From Polychytrium aggregatum (taxonomy: Eukaryota; Chytridiomycota; Chytridiomycetes; Polychytriales), in assembly GCF_025602895.1 (NCBI RefSeq), contig NW_026516314.1, positions 62,001-126,000 of the forward strand: a stretch of 64,000 nt of DNA. The letters run 5' to 3'. This document shows, piece by piece, positions 11,900 through 22,713 of this stretch. Each line of letters starts with the position of its first letter. Positions within the stretch are counted from its first letter, which is position 1. The notes under the pieces are model-generated. The model was not told the DNA's origin. It saw only the letters and a program-made list of their open reading frames with translations, and ran no database searches. The position numbers were made by a program, and so were the translations under genes.

Positions 11900-13459
11900 T
11901 CACGGCCACTTGCCGAGATGCTTGAGGCTGTCTATGGCACCTCGATGATCCTGGTAAGCAGACTTGCGATACCAGAAGACGGCAGTTTCCCTGTCTTCGG
12001 GGACACCAAATTCGCTTTCAAAGCACACGGCAAGAGTATACTGTCCGTATCGATTGCCCTCCTCGGCCGACCTGCGGAGCCACTCGACTGCTTTGGTGAA
12101 GTCCTCGGTGACTCCATGTCCATAGAAACGGCACGCACCAACCATCCACTGTCCGTAGGAATTGCCTTGGTAGGCAGACTTGGTGTACCACTCGAATGCC
12201 TTCGAGTCGTCCTCTGGTACACCCTGGCCACGGTAGTAGCACTCTCCAATCCAAAACTGGCTGTCGCTATGGCCTTCGTTGGCGAGCTGTTCGAAGTCAC
12301 CAGCTGCCTTTTCCCGGTCCCCAGTGGTTCCGAATCCAAGGTGCAGACATGCAGCCATCAGGTGCCTGCAGAGCCAGTCTCGCTCCGATCCCAGCCGACA
12401 CAACTCAAAGAACTTGCGAGATGTGGGCGAGTCGGATAAAGTCGAATCACCAGCCAGACATTCCGACTCTCCGAACTTGAACTCATGCGATTTGTTCACT
12501 CGAATGATCTCGATGCCCTTCTGCTTGTCCTGGACAGTACCCCGGCCGAGGTAGTGCATCCACCCAACCATGTGAGTGGCGATGGGTTTGAGGACAGGGT
12601 TGTTGGACCTGGTGCCAACTTCCTGCCAGTGGTTGAAGGCAACTTCGTCGCTCTGTTCGACATCGTGGCCGATGAACGAGAGCCATGCTCGGAGGAGCTC
12701 GATGTGGAGTCGACCATCTTCACTGCCCTGATCCGCAGGCTTGGAGTACCACTCGATGGCGGTAGTGAAGCTCTGATCGACACCTTCACCATACTGATAG
12801 CAACTTCCGAGAGCAATTTGGGCCTGAGAGATTCCGCGATCTGCAAGACCCCGATACAGCTCGACAGCCTTGGTGTGGTCTTGGCTGATTCCAACTCCGC
12901 TGCGATAACACTCGGCCAGTCGGAACTGTGCCATAGGATGGCTTGTGTTGGCGGCGTTCTCCAAATGGCGGAAGATTCGCTGGCGGATAGCCTCTGATTT
13001 GTCTGCAGACTGATCGATAGCGAGATCGACTTGAAGGATCCGTGCCAAAAAATACGATGATGATGGGTTTCCTTGGTCTGCTTGATTATTCAACCAGGAT
13101 CGGTTCGCTGTCACTTGATCCTTGCAATGAAGCGAGATGGCAATCTGGTCACTTGGTGTGAGGCCGATTCGCATCTGTCCGTCTGGATTGCACAGTCCTT
13201 CCTTCTGACACCAGGTGTGGAGGCGAGGCACCTTGGAGCTCAGGAGAGGGCGGGTGCGCTTGCACACTCGGAGCAGGGTCTTGATGGTGCTGTGATCGAG
13301 GGCGATCTGGAAACTGTCGTTGAAGCACACGATTGTGAAGATATCTGGGCTGTGTTGGAGTGGGAGCTGGGTGATATCGGGCATCGACGAGGTTGCTCTG
13401 GCTTCAGCTTGGCTTTGGTGAGTGGCAGATGATGCCGTGTTTGAAGCAGACTCGATCAT
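11900..13459 (-). CDS. SEL1-repeat protein
   Basis: A single open exon from the ATG ending at 13459 (MIESASN) to the stop at 11900-11902, 519 residues. The first ~160 residues carry no recognised domain. From there on the protein is built of SEL1 (TPR-like) repeats of about 36 residues: PMAQFRLAECYRSGVGISQD, AQIALGSCYQYGEGVDQS, SQFWIGECYYRGQGVPEDD, YGQWMVGACRFYGHGVTED, YGQYTLAVCFESEFGVPED, about seven in all, one degenerate in the middle. SEL1 repeats form a helical solenoid used as a protein-protein scaffold (ERAD, chitin synthase regulation, signalling). No signal peptide, so probably cytosolic. The repeats resemble those at the C-terminus of the kinase-like protein at 52-54 kb. The partner is unknown. 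Confidence 0.85.
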   Translation of the reverse strand: MIESASNTASSATHQSQAEARATSSMPDITQLPLQHSPDIFTIVCFNDSFQIALDHSTIKTLLRVCKRTRPLLSSKVPRLHTWCQKEGLCNPDGQMRIGLTPSDQIAISLHCKDQVTANRSWLNNQADQGNPSSSYFLARILQVDLAIDQSADKSEAIRQRIFRHLENAANTSHPMAQFRLAECYRSGVGISQDHTKAVELYRGLADRGISQAQIALGSCYQYGEGVDQSFTTAIEWYSKPADQGSEDGRLHIELLRAWLSFIGHDVEQSDEVAFNHWQEVGTRSNNPVLKPIATHMVGWMHYLGRGTVQDKQKGIEIIRVNKSHEFKFGESECLAGDSTLSDSPTSRKFFELCRLGSERDWLCRHLMAACLHLGFGTTGDREKAAGDFEQLANEGHSDSQFWIGECYYRGQGVPEDDSKAFEWYTKSAYQGNSYGQWMVGACRFYGHGVTEDFTKAVEWLRRSAEEGNRYGQYTLAVCFESEFGVPEDRETAVFWYRKSAYQDHRGAIDSLKHLGKWP

Positions 13460-13679
13460 GCTGGCCAAGTTGACGGAGACAGGAGGGAGGCAAGTGGGCG
13501 ATGGAGATGGACATGAGACAGAGAGGCATGTTGTGGCGAAGCAAGCCTGGCTCGATCCGATGGCTTGCTGGCTGGATTCATTGTTACTCGCAGCGCTGCC
13601 ACATGCATTGAATATGAATCAAGCATGAAGTCGAAAGTGGAATCGAACACCGCATTCTCGGCATACAAGTATGTGCCTC

Positions 13680-13911
13680 ATATATTCCATATCAGACCTA
13701 CCGGATCCATCTTGGCAACCACCTCTGCTTCGAACAGCCAGTCCTCATTGCCCACACTCGGAAGGATGTCAAGGTCAAATCCGAGATCAATGTCGTCACA
13801 AGGACACCGAACAGCCCACCGACTCCCCGAACTCCAAGACCATCACCCTGCCCCGCACCACAGTGCCCTGCCATGATGGCCCATGAAAGATGATGAAGTG
13901 TCAAAGGCGAG
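13680..13911 (+). pseudogene. Possible coding remnant
   Basis: One frame reads LGNHLCFEQPVLIAHTRKD then VKVKSEINVVTRTPNSP, and ends in TGA at about 13911. Composition and codon use look coding, but no start, splice partner or known domain was found. It may be a broken exon of an older gene or part of an unmodelled upstream exon. Weak call. Confidence 0.25.
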
Positions 13912-14098
13912 ATTGTGTGCTGGATTGACCAGAGTTGAGTGCATTGCCACCCGGCTCCAACCTGGATCCACCCTGGCTCCATTTGGCTTCACTGGCAAGT
14001 TGATTCCCCAAAACTGGTGGCGTCTCCCAGCCTTCTCTTTCCCCCTCGCCTTCTGTCAATCTGCCTTCCATTGACATCGCCTGTCCTGAGACTCTGCA

Positions 14099-17000
14099 AT
14101 GTCGGGAGGTGAGTGTCGCATCGTGGCAGGATGGTGGACACTTTCACAGCAGCTGACTGGTGGCTTGCCCTGAACAGACGACTTTGATGCTTTCCTCAAA
14201 CGATATGGACTGGAGAGAAACAGGCAATGTCTGCTGGACAACGAATACGACACCATCGACTCGGTAGGTGCTGATGAGGTGGTGGAGTGTGGTCGTTGCC
14301 CAGTGGCTGATCACCTTAACGATACAGATTCTTCGGATGTCCGAGTCCGAGATGAATCAAATTGGGCTGAAGCTTGGGGCCATCAACAAGATCAAGTTTG
14401 CTCAGCACGATTATCTCAAGCAATCCACAGCCACAACAACTCCTGTTGCCCCTCCAATCGTTGCCATCTCTACCTCGACCCTCACTCCTGCCTCCACCGA
14501 GCGAGAATACAACCCGCCTGTCCTCAATCCCGAGTGGACTTGCACCAACGGCTTCCATATCCACGACATCTTCATCAGGTTTGTTGGTGGCGCTTGTTGT
14601 TGCCCGTGATCCATTCACATCCGTCTCGCATCCATCTCATCGATATCGCATCCATCCAGCTATCGTGTGGCCAGTGAGGAGGTGACTGCTGTCAAACTCC
14701 ACTCGGCCCTCAGTGTTAGCCGTGTCGGCGAGCAGCACCCCTCCCATGTCTACCTGGACGCCCGATGCCTCGAGAACGGACTGGACTGGGAGGATGGTTT
14801 CATGAACGGCCTGGCCAACTCCAAGGTCATTGTGCTCCTCCTTTCCGAGGCTGGACTCGAGAGAACCAAGACTGCTGGCACCCGCCCAGACAATCAATTC
14901 CTCGAGGTGAGTGTCGTCGATCCAGTCCAGCACCACCATCACCATCCACTCGCCATCTACTCACCAATGATCCTGTCCCAGATCGAACTGGCTCTGAAGC
15001 AGATGAAGGAGACCCAGAACACCCGCTCACCCGTCCAGATCCTGCCGATCCTCATCAAATCAAGTGTAATGATCAACGGCACCAAGTACACCAGAGACTG
15101 GTTCCCCAACAAGAACGACTTTCCCGATGCCATCCACTGCCACAGAGCCAGTCCCTCCAACCTGCACCAGATCAGCCCTCCCCTCACTGTGCGCCAGACT
15201 CTCGAGGAGTTGCTCAAGCTGCAGGCGCTGATTGCTGCCGACGACTATGCCGTCACCAAGTGAGTGTGTCTGTGTCCGACTTACTGATGGCATCCGTCTC
15301 ATCAATCAGTCAGTTGATGCAGACCATCCAGATGCTGACTCACACATCCACAGACTCGTCCCCGAGATCCGCGAGACTTGGAAGAAAACCAACCTCGTTG
15401 CCACCGTGCCAACTTATCTCCCGACTGGATCGACTGTCCTCACTGCCAACGAGAACCACGCCCTGCGACTCCTCCTCAGTCCCATCGACTCGGCCCTGGA
15501 CAGACGAGCACTCGAGAAGCTGTTTGTCGAGGGCACCCGCCAATGGCTGTTCGACCAAACCACCGACTGGGTCAACCAGGACACCACCGACACTGTCCTG
15601 TGGGTCAATGCCGTTGCTGGAGTGGGCAAGTCTGTCGCTGCCGCCCAGATCGCCAACATCCTCCAGGCAAACGCACAGTTGGTGGCAGCGCTGTTCCTCA
15701 AGTACAACGACACCCGCAAGAACAACCCTCGATCGGTGCTGAATACTATCGCATACGGTCTGTGCAAGTGGTACTCGCCGATCGGCCTCAAGCTGCTCGA
15801 TGCTGGCCACACCAAGGACAGTCTCGACAAGATGAGCATCAACGATCTGTTCAAGGCCGTGATTGAGGATCCACTCGCGGCTGTCGGTGGCTACAAACCA
15901 CAGGAAGCGATCGTGATCATGGTGGATGGACTGGACGAGTGTCATCCCCGCGACGAGATCCTCGGGTTCCTGGCCAGTGGACTGCAGCGACTGCACACGA
16001 AGCATCCGTGGCTCAAGTTACTGCTGACATCCCGACCCGAGGACGACATCAAGGCAGCATTCGATGGAGTCCCGACCAAGACAATCGAACCCTCGAGCGA
16101 GGAGAACATCCGTGATCTCGAGGTGTACATCCACCACCGACTGCTAGTGCACGGCACTCTCATTGACTCGGACCGCACCGAGGCAGTCGCCATCCTGCTG
16201 GACCAGTCCAAGACATTCGTGTGGATCAACCTGATCCTCAACACTGTCGACGCAGCATCCAAGGACGGCCCAGTGACACTCGCCACGATCAAGGACATCA
16301 ACGACAGCGCTGCCGATGTCGGGCAGCTGTACCACAAGACATTCGCCAAGATCCACTCGCAGTCGAGCCACCTGGCCGAGCTGGTCACGGTGGTGTCGGC
16401 AATCGCCACAGCCCAGTCGATCCTGACCCCGCAGATCATCGCCGATGTGTTTGGACTCGAGATCGGCGTCGTTCGCGAGTGTCTCAAGAGCCTCAGTCTG
16501 GTCCTCGATCCAGGCGCCAATGGACTGGGTCCTCGAGACAGCCAGTCCACCAACACCGAGGTCAAGTTCAACCACAAGTCGGTGGCGGACTATCTCCTCG
16601 GCGATGCATCGACTGGCCATCCGTGGCATGTGTCGACCTCGTTCCACACGGTGTTTGCCAAGGGATGTCTCGGCGAGATCCTCTCGCACGACCCAGTGAT
16701 CAACATCTGCGACATCTACGACTTTCACGACAACACCCCAGACCTCGAGGACAGGGTCGCAGACAAGATCACACCATCACTGCGATACAGCGTCGCCCAC
16801 TGGATCACACACTTTGTGTGGTGTGTGGAAGGAGTGGCCGAGTCGAGTCCGGTGTGGCAGTTGACTGAGATGGTTGATGTGGCAGCGGTGCTCACTCGGT
16901 TCGTCAAGACGCATGTGTTCTTCTGGCTCGAGTGTGGGTCGCTCACACATGTGGTCAAGCCGATCATCGAGCAACTGGCTGTGCTCCGAGGAGTGATCGC

Positions 17001-18687
17001 CAAGGCACCCAGCACCATCGTCGACGACACCACAAAGGAACTGGTCAAGGACACGTATCGATTCATCCGCGAGTTTGCCGATCCGATCATCAAGAGTGCA
17101 CCACAGGTGTACAACTCGGGGTTTGCATTCACACCGAAGGAGACGGCGATCTACAGGGCATATGCCAACCAACTCGAGGACAAGATTCCGTTCCTGGTCA
17201 CGGCTGGTCCAACACCCACCTGGGAACCGTGTGAGATGACACTCACTGGCCACACCTGGGATGTAGTATCGGTGACGATCTCACTTGATGCCAAGTGGAT
17301 TGTCTCCGGCTCCGGTGACAAGACAATCAAAATGTGGGATGCAACCACTGGCCAGCTGAAGAACACTCTCAACGGACACACAGCCGGTGCGCTCTCCGTG
17401 GCGATCTCGCCCGACGGCAAGTGGATTGCATCTGGCTCTGATGACAGCACCATCAAGGTATGGGATTCCGCCACGGGCGAGGTGATGCACACCCTTGAGG
17501 GACATACCGACCCAGTAAACTCCTTGGCGATCTCACCTGATGGCAAGTGGATTGCATCGGGCTCCAATGATATGACCATCAAAGTATGGGACATCTTTTC
17601 TGGCGAGCTCATGCGCAACATCACGGAGCACCAAGATTTTGTAAATTCGGTGGCTTTCTCGCCCGACGGCAAGTGGATCGCCTCTGGTTCTCGTGACAAG
17701 ACCATCAAGGTATGGGACCCCACCACGAGTGAGGTGAAGCACACCCTCGAAGGACATACCGACCCAGTAAACTCCATAGCCATTTCATATGATGGCAAAT
17801 ATCTCGTCTCGGGCTCAAGTGACGAGACTGTCAAGGTGTGGGATATCACCACACATCAATTGAAACTCGCTCTCGACGGACACTCAGGCGGTGTGAACTC
17901 CATGGCCATCTGGCCCGACGGCGAGTGGATCGCCTCCGGCTCGACTGACAAGACCATCAAAGTGTGGGATGCCTCCACGGGCCAGCTGAAGCACACCCTC
18001 GAGGGACACACTGACACTGTAAATTCCGTGGCCATCTCCCCCGATGGCAAGTGGATTGCGTCCTGGTCATTTGATAGAACAATCAAAATCTGGAACACAA
18101 AACAATGGAATTTGACTGACAACATCAATGTCGAATGGTATCCTTGCCAGAGCCACGGTCAGCCAACAACCTGTTATGCTGCGAATGGGAAATTTTCGGC
18201 TGATGGATCATCTCTCAGTGGAGTGTTTAGCCTATATTATCAAGGGCAATCAGGGACTGAATATTTGGAGAAGAAGATTTACTGCTGGCTACGGAATGGG
18301 AAATTGACAAGCATAAACTCAGATGAGCCACATTCCTTTGTCGCGGCATCCGGGTCATCCACTTTGGTCGATTGGATTGATAATGACCAAGCAAACAGGT
18401 TCCAGTGGATCCGACATGGTCCATACATCCTCCATATTCCATACTCCCTCCTCAACTCCCGATATTGCTTCTCTACAAAATTCGGGGGTTTGATTGCGAT
18501 GAGCAACGTTTTCCCGGTCCGGCCCCTTGTTATCCTGGTAAGTCCATATATCTTCCAATACTCTTCTCAGTTTTTGACTAACATCCTTGCCCCACAGCCA
18601 ATATACATCAGCACGCAAGAGATCCATGCCGAAGTTGCGAAATGCAAGGAGAGTGGAGTACAAACAATCCAGCGCTTGTTGCAATGA
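14099..18687 (+). CDS. SAM-TIR-NACHT-WD40 protein (NLR-like STAND ATPase)
   Basis: Seven exons fit in phase: 14099-14108, 14178-14263, 14328-14578, 14660-14906, 14982-15259, 15354-18537, 18598-18687; 1381 residues. Residues ~3-62 resemble a SAM domain (DDFDAFLKRYGLERN, then ILRMSESEMNQIGLKLGAIN). Residues ~108-290 form a TIR-like domain: FISYR strand split by an intron, CLENGLDWEDGF, VIVLLLSEAGL, and DNQFLEIELAL carrying the Glu where TIR NADases have their catalytic Glu. A NACHT ATPase follows: Walker A AVAGVGKS near 379 and Walker B IVIMVDGLDEC near 480. After a helical ~400-residue middle come seven WD40 repeats (~916-1209), each 42 residues, then a ~170-residue tail without recognised domain. 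Family knowledge: NACHT-WD40 proteins in fungi (HET-E type) sense ligands with the propeller and trigger cell death; a TIR effector would act on NAD+ or signal by assembly. That role here is inference. The last 60-base intron is optional: retaining it keeps the frame. Confidence 0.88.
17230..18111 (+). repeat. Seven 126-base coding repeats (WD40 blades)
   Basis: Each unit encodes one 42-residue blade of the form LEGHTDPVNS...DGKWIASGS...TIKVWD. Units 3 and 5 share an almost identical block (GGACATACCGACCCAGTAAA), as expected when blades are exchanged by recombination. Confidence 0.85.
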
Positions 18688-18774
18688 TGCGGAGCACCGT
18701 TCATTCTGTATTGTCGCCAAGTCCTCTTGATTGTTTTTTTTTTTTGTTTACGGTAGTTGTATATTCAGGAATAT

Positions 18775-19420
18775 TCAACAAGCCATCAGTACCATGCGGT
18801 ACCCTGCAGTGGGCGTACAAGCAGGCTCACACACCCCTGTTGCGGCTCTCGCCGACTCTCCAGCCCACAAGGTGGACCATGGGGTGATCACTTCCTCCAA
18901 GAGGTCCCAGAGGAACTCGCATGTCTCCGGGTCCCGCTCGAGGCCCCTTACTCTGGCCATGGGAGCTCCGCTCCGGGATCTCCTCAAAGCCCATTGTTGG
19001 GGTCGCTGTCATGGCCTCGTGCCGCTCAGCGCCCCAGTCGCTCTGTCACTGCTCGGTGTGGGGAGAGGGCTGCCTCTCCTGCTGGTCGTTGGGAATGGTG
19101 TGTCTCCGAGTCCGAGGTCGTCGTCCGAGACCAGGTCTGGACTCAGGTCGGCATCGTCGATCAGATCGATGCTTGGTATTGTGTCCGAGAGCAAGTCGAC
19201 ACTCTGGTCGCTCTGCCAATCCCTTCCGTGGCTGGGCAGGTCGTCGTCGATGTTGGTAAGGAAGGAAAAGTCCAGATCTCTCTCCAGATCCAGGTCCCAG
19301 TATGGCACCGAACTCATTTCGGAGCTCAGGTCTGTTGAGTCGTCGTCGGTCAGTCGGAGTCGCTCCAGTCGTGCCAGCACCTCTCCGTGTGTGTTGGAGG
19401 GGGTTTGTTACATTCGTCAA
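18775..19420 (-). CDS. Hypothetical acidic protein or element-derived fragment
   Basis: On the minus strand the frame at 19380-19009 encodes an Asp/Ser-rich stretch (SSVPYWDLDLERDLDF, SFLTNIDDDLPSHG, SIDLIDDADLSPDLVSDD). In another frame, 18987-18775 reads ETCEFLWDLLEEVITPW. They could be two exons of one gene or parts of a decayed element. No domain is recognised. The location, between the NLR-like gene and degenerate mobile-element DNA at 19.7 kb, favours an element remnant. Confidence 0.3.
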
Positions 19421-19689
19421 CTTAATATAGTCAGACTGCCTATCAGGTCCAATAGGTTGGTATCCTGAACGTTATGTCCATAGGCAAGCCTATCTACTCT
19501 TGCTGCGGCTTGCGCTCTCAGCTACCCATAAGATAATCGATCATGGGATCGAATCCCGCATTCTCGCCATCCAGGGTCAGATGTACACTTTACACATTAC
19601 AAATGGGACACATTCCCTATCCCATATGATAGCGAAGTATGCGATGTGCTTGCGTCAAGCAAAGCCACAAGAAATAAAACAGATTACTT

Positions 19690-19970
19690 TGGCAGCCTCC
19701 GAGTGAAGACCGCCGGTCGCTCTCCGGTCTCCACAATCGACCTGCACACTGTCTCGGAGTGCCAGCGATGGATGGTGCTCTTGGACACACTGAATATTGA
19801 AGCAACCTTACGCAGGCTATGGATGAGGTCGTAGCATCGCAATGCGGCGGTGCTCTTGGACACACTGGCGAATGGTCATGGCCAGCGCGCGATAACATTG
19901 GGTAACAAAATATTCGATGAATGGTCAAAACCCAGGTGTCCCGTTTTTAATTGGATTAACTGTAAAGTGT
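19690..19970 (-). mobile_element. Degenerate transposon fragment with helix-turn-helix remnant
   Basis: Minus-strand translation gives LRKVASIFSVSKSTIHRWHS, a helix-turn-helix of the type found at the N-terminus of transposases and some TnpB/Fanzor-like proteins; a stop follows at about 19703. A second partial copy of the same segment (GTGTCCAAGAGCACC) sits ~60 bases away, showing internal duplication. Bases 19870-19960 match 61283-61365 (shared GAATGGTCAT[A/G]GCCAGCGCG, then TTGGGT.ACA), so this is the same repeat family as the zinc-ribbon fragments elsewhere. Both frames carry stops; inactive. Confidence 0.55.
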
Positions 19971-20336
19971 ATTGACAGCCGAGAATAGCCGCGAGAGCAT
20001 TGGTTGCAGCCACCAAACCTGGCTGGATCCTGTCCTCGCTCTCCGCCGAGACGCACCGAGAGGCGCCGAGAGCGGCCGCGAGACGCCGCAGCGAGATGCC
20101 GATCCCCGTTGGCCTCGCTTCGCTGTTTTCGCTCTTTCGCCCCATCTCTGCTTTCTATCGCTTTCGTCATCACGCATTCGTCATCGCAGCTGCCGTTTCA
20201 GCCGCCGTCGCATCACTCCCACTGCTTCCGCACTCGCCTGCTCTCCCGACGACTCTGCCGATCGATCAGCTGCGCTCCAGCGCCGTCCCCTTCCATCCGC
20301 CACCCGCTCGGTCCTAGTTCGCCTGAATCGCCCGCC

Positions 20337-21146
20337 ATGGATCCCGCCTTTCAGTCCGATGTCGAGGCCGACCTCAACTCCTCCTTCAAGGCTGCGGCCC
20401 TGGCCCTGACCACGCTCTACAAAGACTCGCTCAAGCACAGCAAAAACTCTTACAACCAGGGCTACTCGCAGTGTCTCCGGGACATTATGACGTTTGCATC
20501 GCAGCAAAGCCACCGCCTTCCAAACACCAACACCCACGTCATCAACGTCGCCGATCTCGTGGCCTTCATGACGGCTAGGGACAGCGAGCTGCAGAGCTTG
20601 CATCAGGGCTCTCCTTCGCAGCGCCGCTCGCACCCCGCCCCTCACGTCTCTGGTAACTCGGCCGACACCCTTCCGCCCTCCAGCCTTAGCGCCCCCGTGC
20701 CGCCATCCCAGCCGGCGGCCCAGTCAATGCCGACCCCCAGCCCGCCGAAACCGTCGCCCGTGGAGCACCACCCTAATACTTTTTGCCCGCCGTCAACTTC
20801 GTTCACCTTCACCAGCACTGTAACGGCCGTCGATCCCTCCATCCCAGGCATCCCACTTATCCCAATGACCCAGGCCATCTTCCATCCGCCGACACCGCCC
20901 GTGGGCTCGACCGAATCCAGCACACAATCTGTTCTGGGCCACAACCAGATGATGGAGCATGCCATGGACGATGGCCATTCGGACACAGGATATCCGCACC
21001 ATGGTGAACTCAAACGGCGCTGGAACCCAGAGTTTACTGCCTTTGGCCGCTCGCTGGGCCTGGATGAGCAAGCATACAAGACACTCATTGGAGATCCGTC
21101 ACCCAAGCGTCAAAAATGGCGACGGGACGACCGCATGTCAGACTGA
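20337..21146 (+). CDS. HAPSTR1 (C16orf72)-like protein
   Basis: Start at the ATG at 20337 (GCCATGG context); the open frame above it is Pro/Arg-rich leader sequence. 269 residues, single exon. The N-terminal helix AAALALTTLYKDSLKHSKNS, with NQGYSQCLRDIMTFA and a VADLVAFMTAR segment, follows the order of the conserved core of human HAPSTR1 (LYKES, then a paired-Gly helix, then DLISFL). The C-terminal GDPSPKRQKW resembles the DSPTHKRNR end of that family. The middle is Ser/Pro-rich and disordered. In animals HAPSTR1 is a nuclear stress-response adaptor of the ubiquitin ligase HUWE1; the same role here is an inference from the match by eye. Confidence 0.65.
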   Translation: MDPAFQSDVEADLNSSFKAAALALTTLYKDSLKHSKNSYNQGYSQCLRDIMTFASQQSHRLPNTNTHVINVADLVAFMTARDSELQSLHQGSPSQRRSHPAPHVSGNSADTLPPSSLSAPVPPSQPAAQSMPTPSPPKPSPVEHHPNTFCPPSTSFTFTSTVTAVDPSIPGIPLIPMTQAIFHPPTPPVGSTESSTQSVLGHNQMMEHAMDDGHSDTGYPHHGELKRRWNPEFTAFGRSLGLDEQAYKTLIGDPSPKRQKWRRDDRMSD

Positions 21147-22713
21147 ATCCGCTTCGGCGCCCGGAAACACCCAGGACGCATGCGTGGATCTCATCCCGCA
21201 CGCATGCTCCGATTCGTTTGGGGGATGAGCGCATCAACGAAACCTGTGTCTGCATGAGCGTTTCCGTATGCTAAGCACGGCAAAGCACTTCACGTCGATT
21301 CGCGGCGTTGGATCGATCAACTCAACGGCCGAAGATGGTGCCGCTGCCTTCCGATCTTGGTCGTTTGGACGAACCAGCTGCTCAAGACACACGGACAAGC
21401 GACGGACCTATGCCCGATAGATGGGCCATTTTGTCGCTCTCGTTTCGGAGACGACTCGGATCTTTTGCGCATCAAGATGGTCGTCTCGCTGCGTTGGCCA
21501 CTGTCGCTTGGCTCGCCTGGGGTCTGCTGCCACCTAGCTGCATACACTCTGGGACACTACGGCCCGCACAGTCATCACTGTCGCCACAACTTGTCATGGT
21601 TGCTCTCCCAACACATCGTCGCTCAACGCCAGTGGTTTCGTTCTCTCATTCGATCTGCCGGGTCTGCCCAGATCTCGTCTGCCCTCCGTCTTGCTGGACC
21701 TAATGCCGCCTTGGCTTGACCCCCCCCCCCTGCACCTCCCGTTTCTATCATGCCTGTCTGTCCAGCAAGTATGTTCAGCCACTCTATCCCTCGTTTGCAC
21801 CATAAGCCTTTTTCTGTTTGCATAGTGCATATCTGCACTGGTCGATATTTACAATATAGACTCATGGCAATGCTGCGGCTCCCGAGCTGTCCTGGCCGTC
21901 CTGGCCGCCCTGATCTCCATCGACGCATCCTCGGCAATTGTTTCGGGCAAAGGCCGAGTGATTGGGGCTCCAACATCGAAGGCAACAAGCGGTGCCGTCG
22001 AATCCAATAACGCATTTTGCTCGCCTGCGTTTCGCTGACCCGCATTGCTTGCTCGCTGCATCATCCGTCCACATCCACATTCATCAACAGAGCTCTGCTC
22101 GCCTCCTCGCCATCCAGGCTCGCACCCCCCCCCGCATCCGCTGGATTCCGCCGCGTCAGCGCCGGCTCACCCGATCTCCTGGTGCTGGCTCAGCCGTCGG
22201 AGCCCTCGTTGTTGGCTCTTTCCCGCATCTCGCCGAGTCGGTCCTTTATCGTCCTGCAGCGTCGCTGCTTACTGCATATCCACCGCAGGTTCCGCTCGCC
22301 AGATCTGAACCAGGCGTGCAGTTTTCTTTTATTCGGTCTGTCGCATCTGACCCTGCAAGCAATCGTTTGCTGGACCCGCTTTGCCATGGCAATCCGTCGG
22401 CTTTGTCGGCCCAGGCGTCCCCTGGCGCTCTCCTGGCCTCTCCAGGACAATGCGCTGGCTGGGCTAACTCGCTTGCCTCTCGTCCCCCATATCAATAGAC
22501 AGCGGTGCAGTTCCAAGTCTCGGCCGCATCCGCATTGCCCTCGACCACACAGGCCATCCCGTTTCTCCAGCCAGTCCGGCCGCGCTTGCCAGAGTCGCAA
22601 GTTGCTCCCATCGCTTGTTCGGCCCCTCGTCTCATCAATCGATTCCTGTCCTTGATCCTCTGATCCTTAAACCCTGCTCTTGCATCTAATCCGCTGCGGC
22701 TCCCATCCACCCC
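21147..22713. other. Intergenic, 1.57 kb, 3' of HAPSTR1-like gene and 5' of RasGEF gene
   Basis: No supported gene. Contains an uninterrupted C tract at 21720-21730 and a shorter one near 22128. The 500 bases before 22714 are C-rich, as in a leader or promoter. Confidence 0.45.

Noticed and set aside
18538-18597. Last intron of the NLR-like gene treated as coding
   Set aside because: Reading through it keeps the frame, but GTAAGT...CCCCACAG are strong sites and the inserted peptide is AT-rich and unlike its surroundings; kept as an optional retained intron.
19501-19575. tRNA-like segment with a B-box-like GGGATCGAATCCC at 19545-19557
   Set aside because: No matching acceptor stem or D-arm could be paired upstream, so it is not a tRNA gene; at most a degenerate tRNA-derived sequence.
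20004-20336. N-terminal extension of the HAPSTR1-like protein from an ATG at 20004
   Set aside because: The added ~110 residues are Arg/Pro/Ser-rich without conservation, and the ATG at 20337 has a far better context directly before the conserved core.
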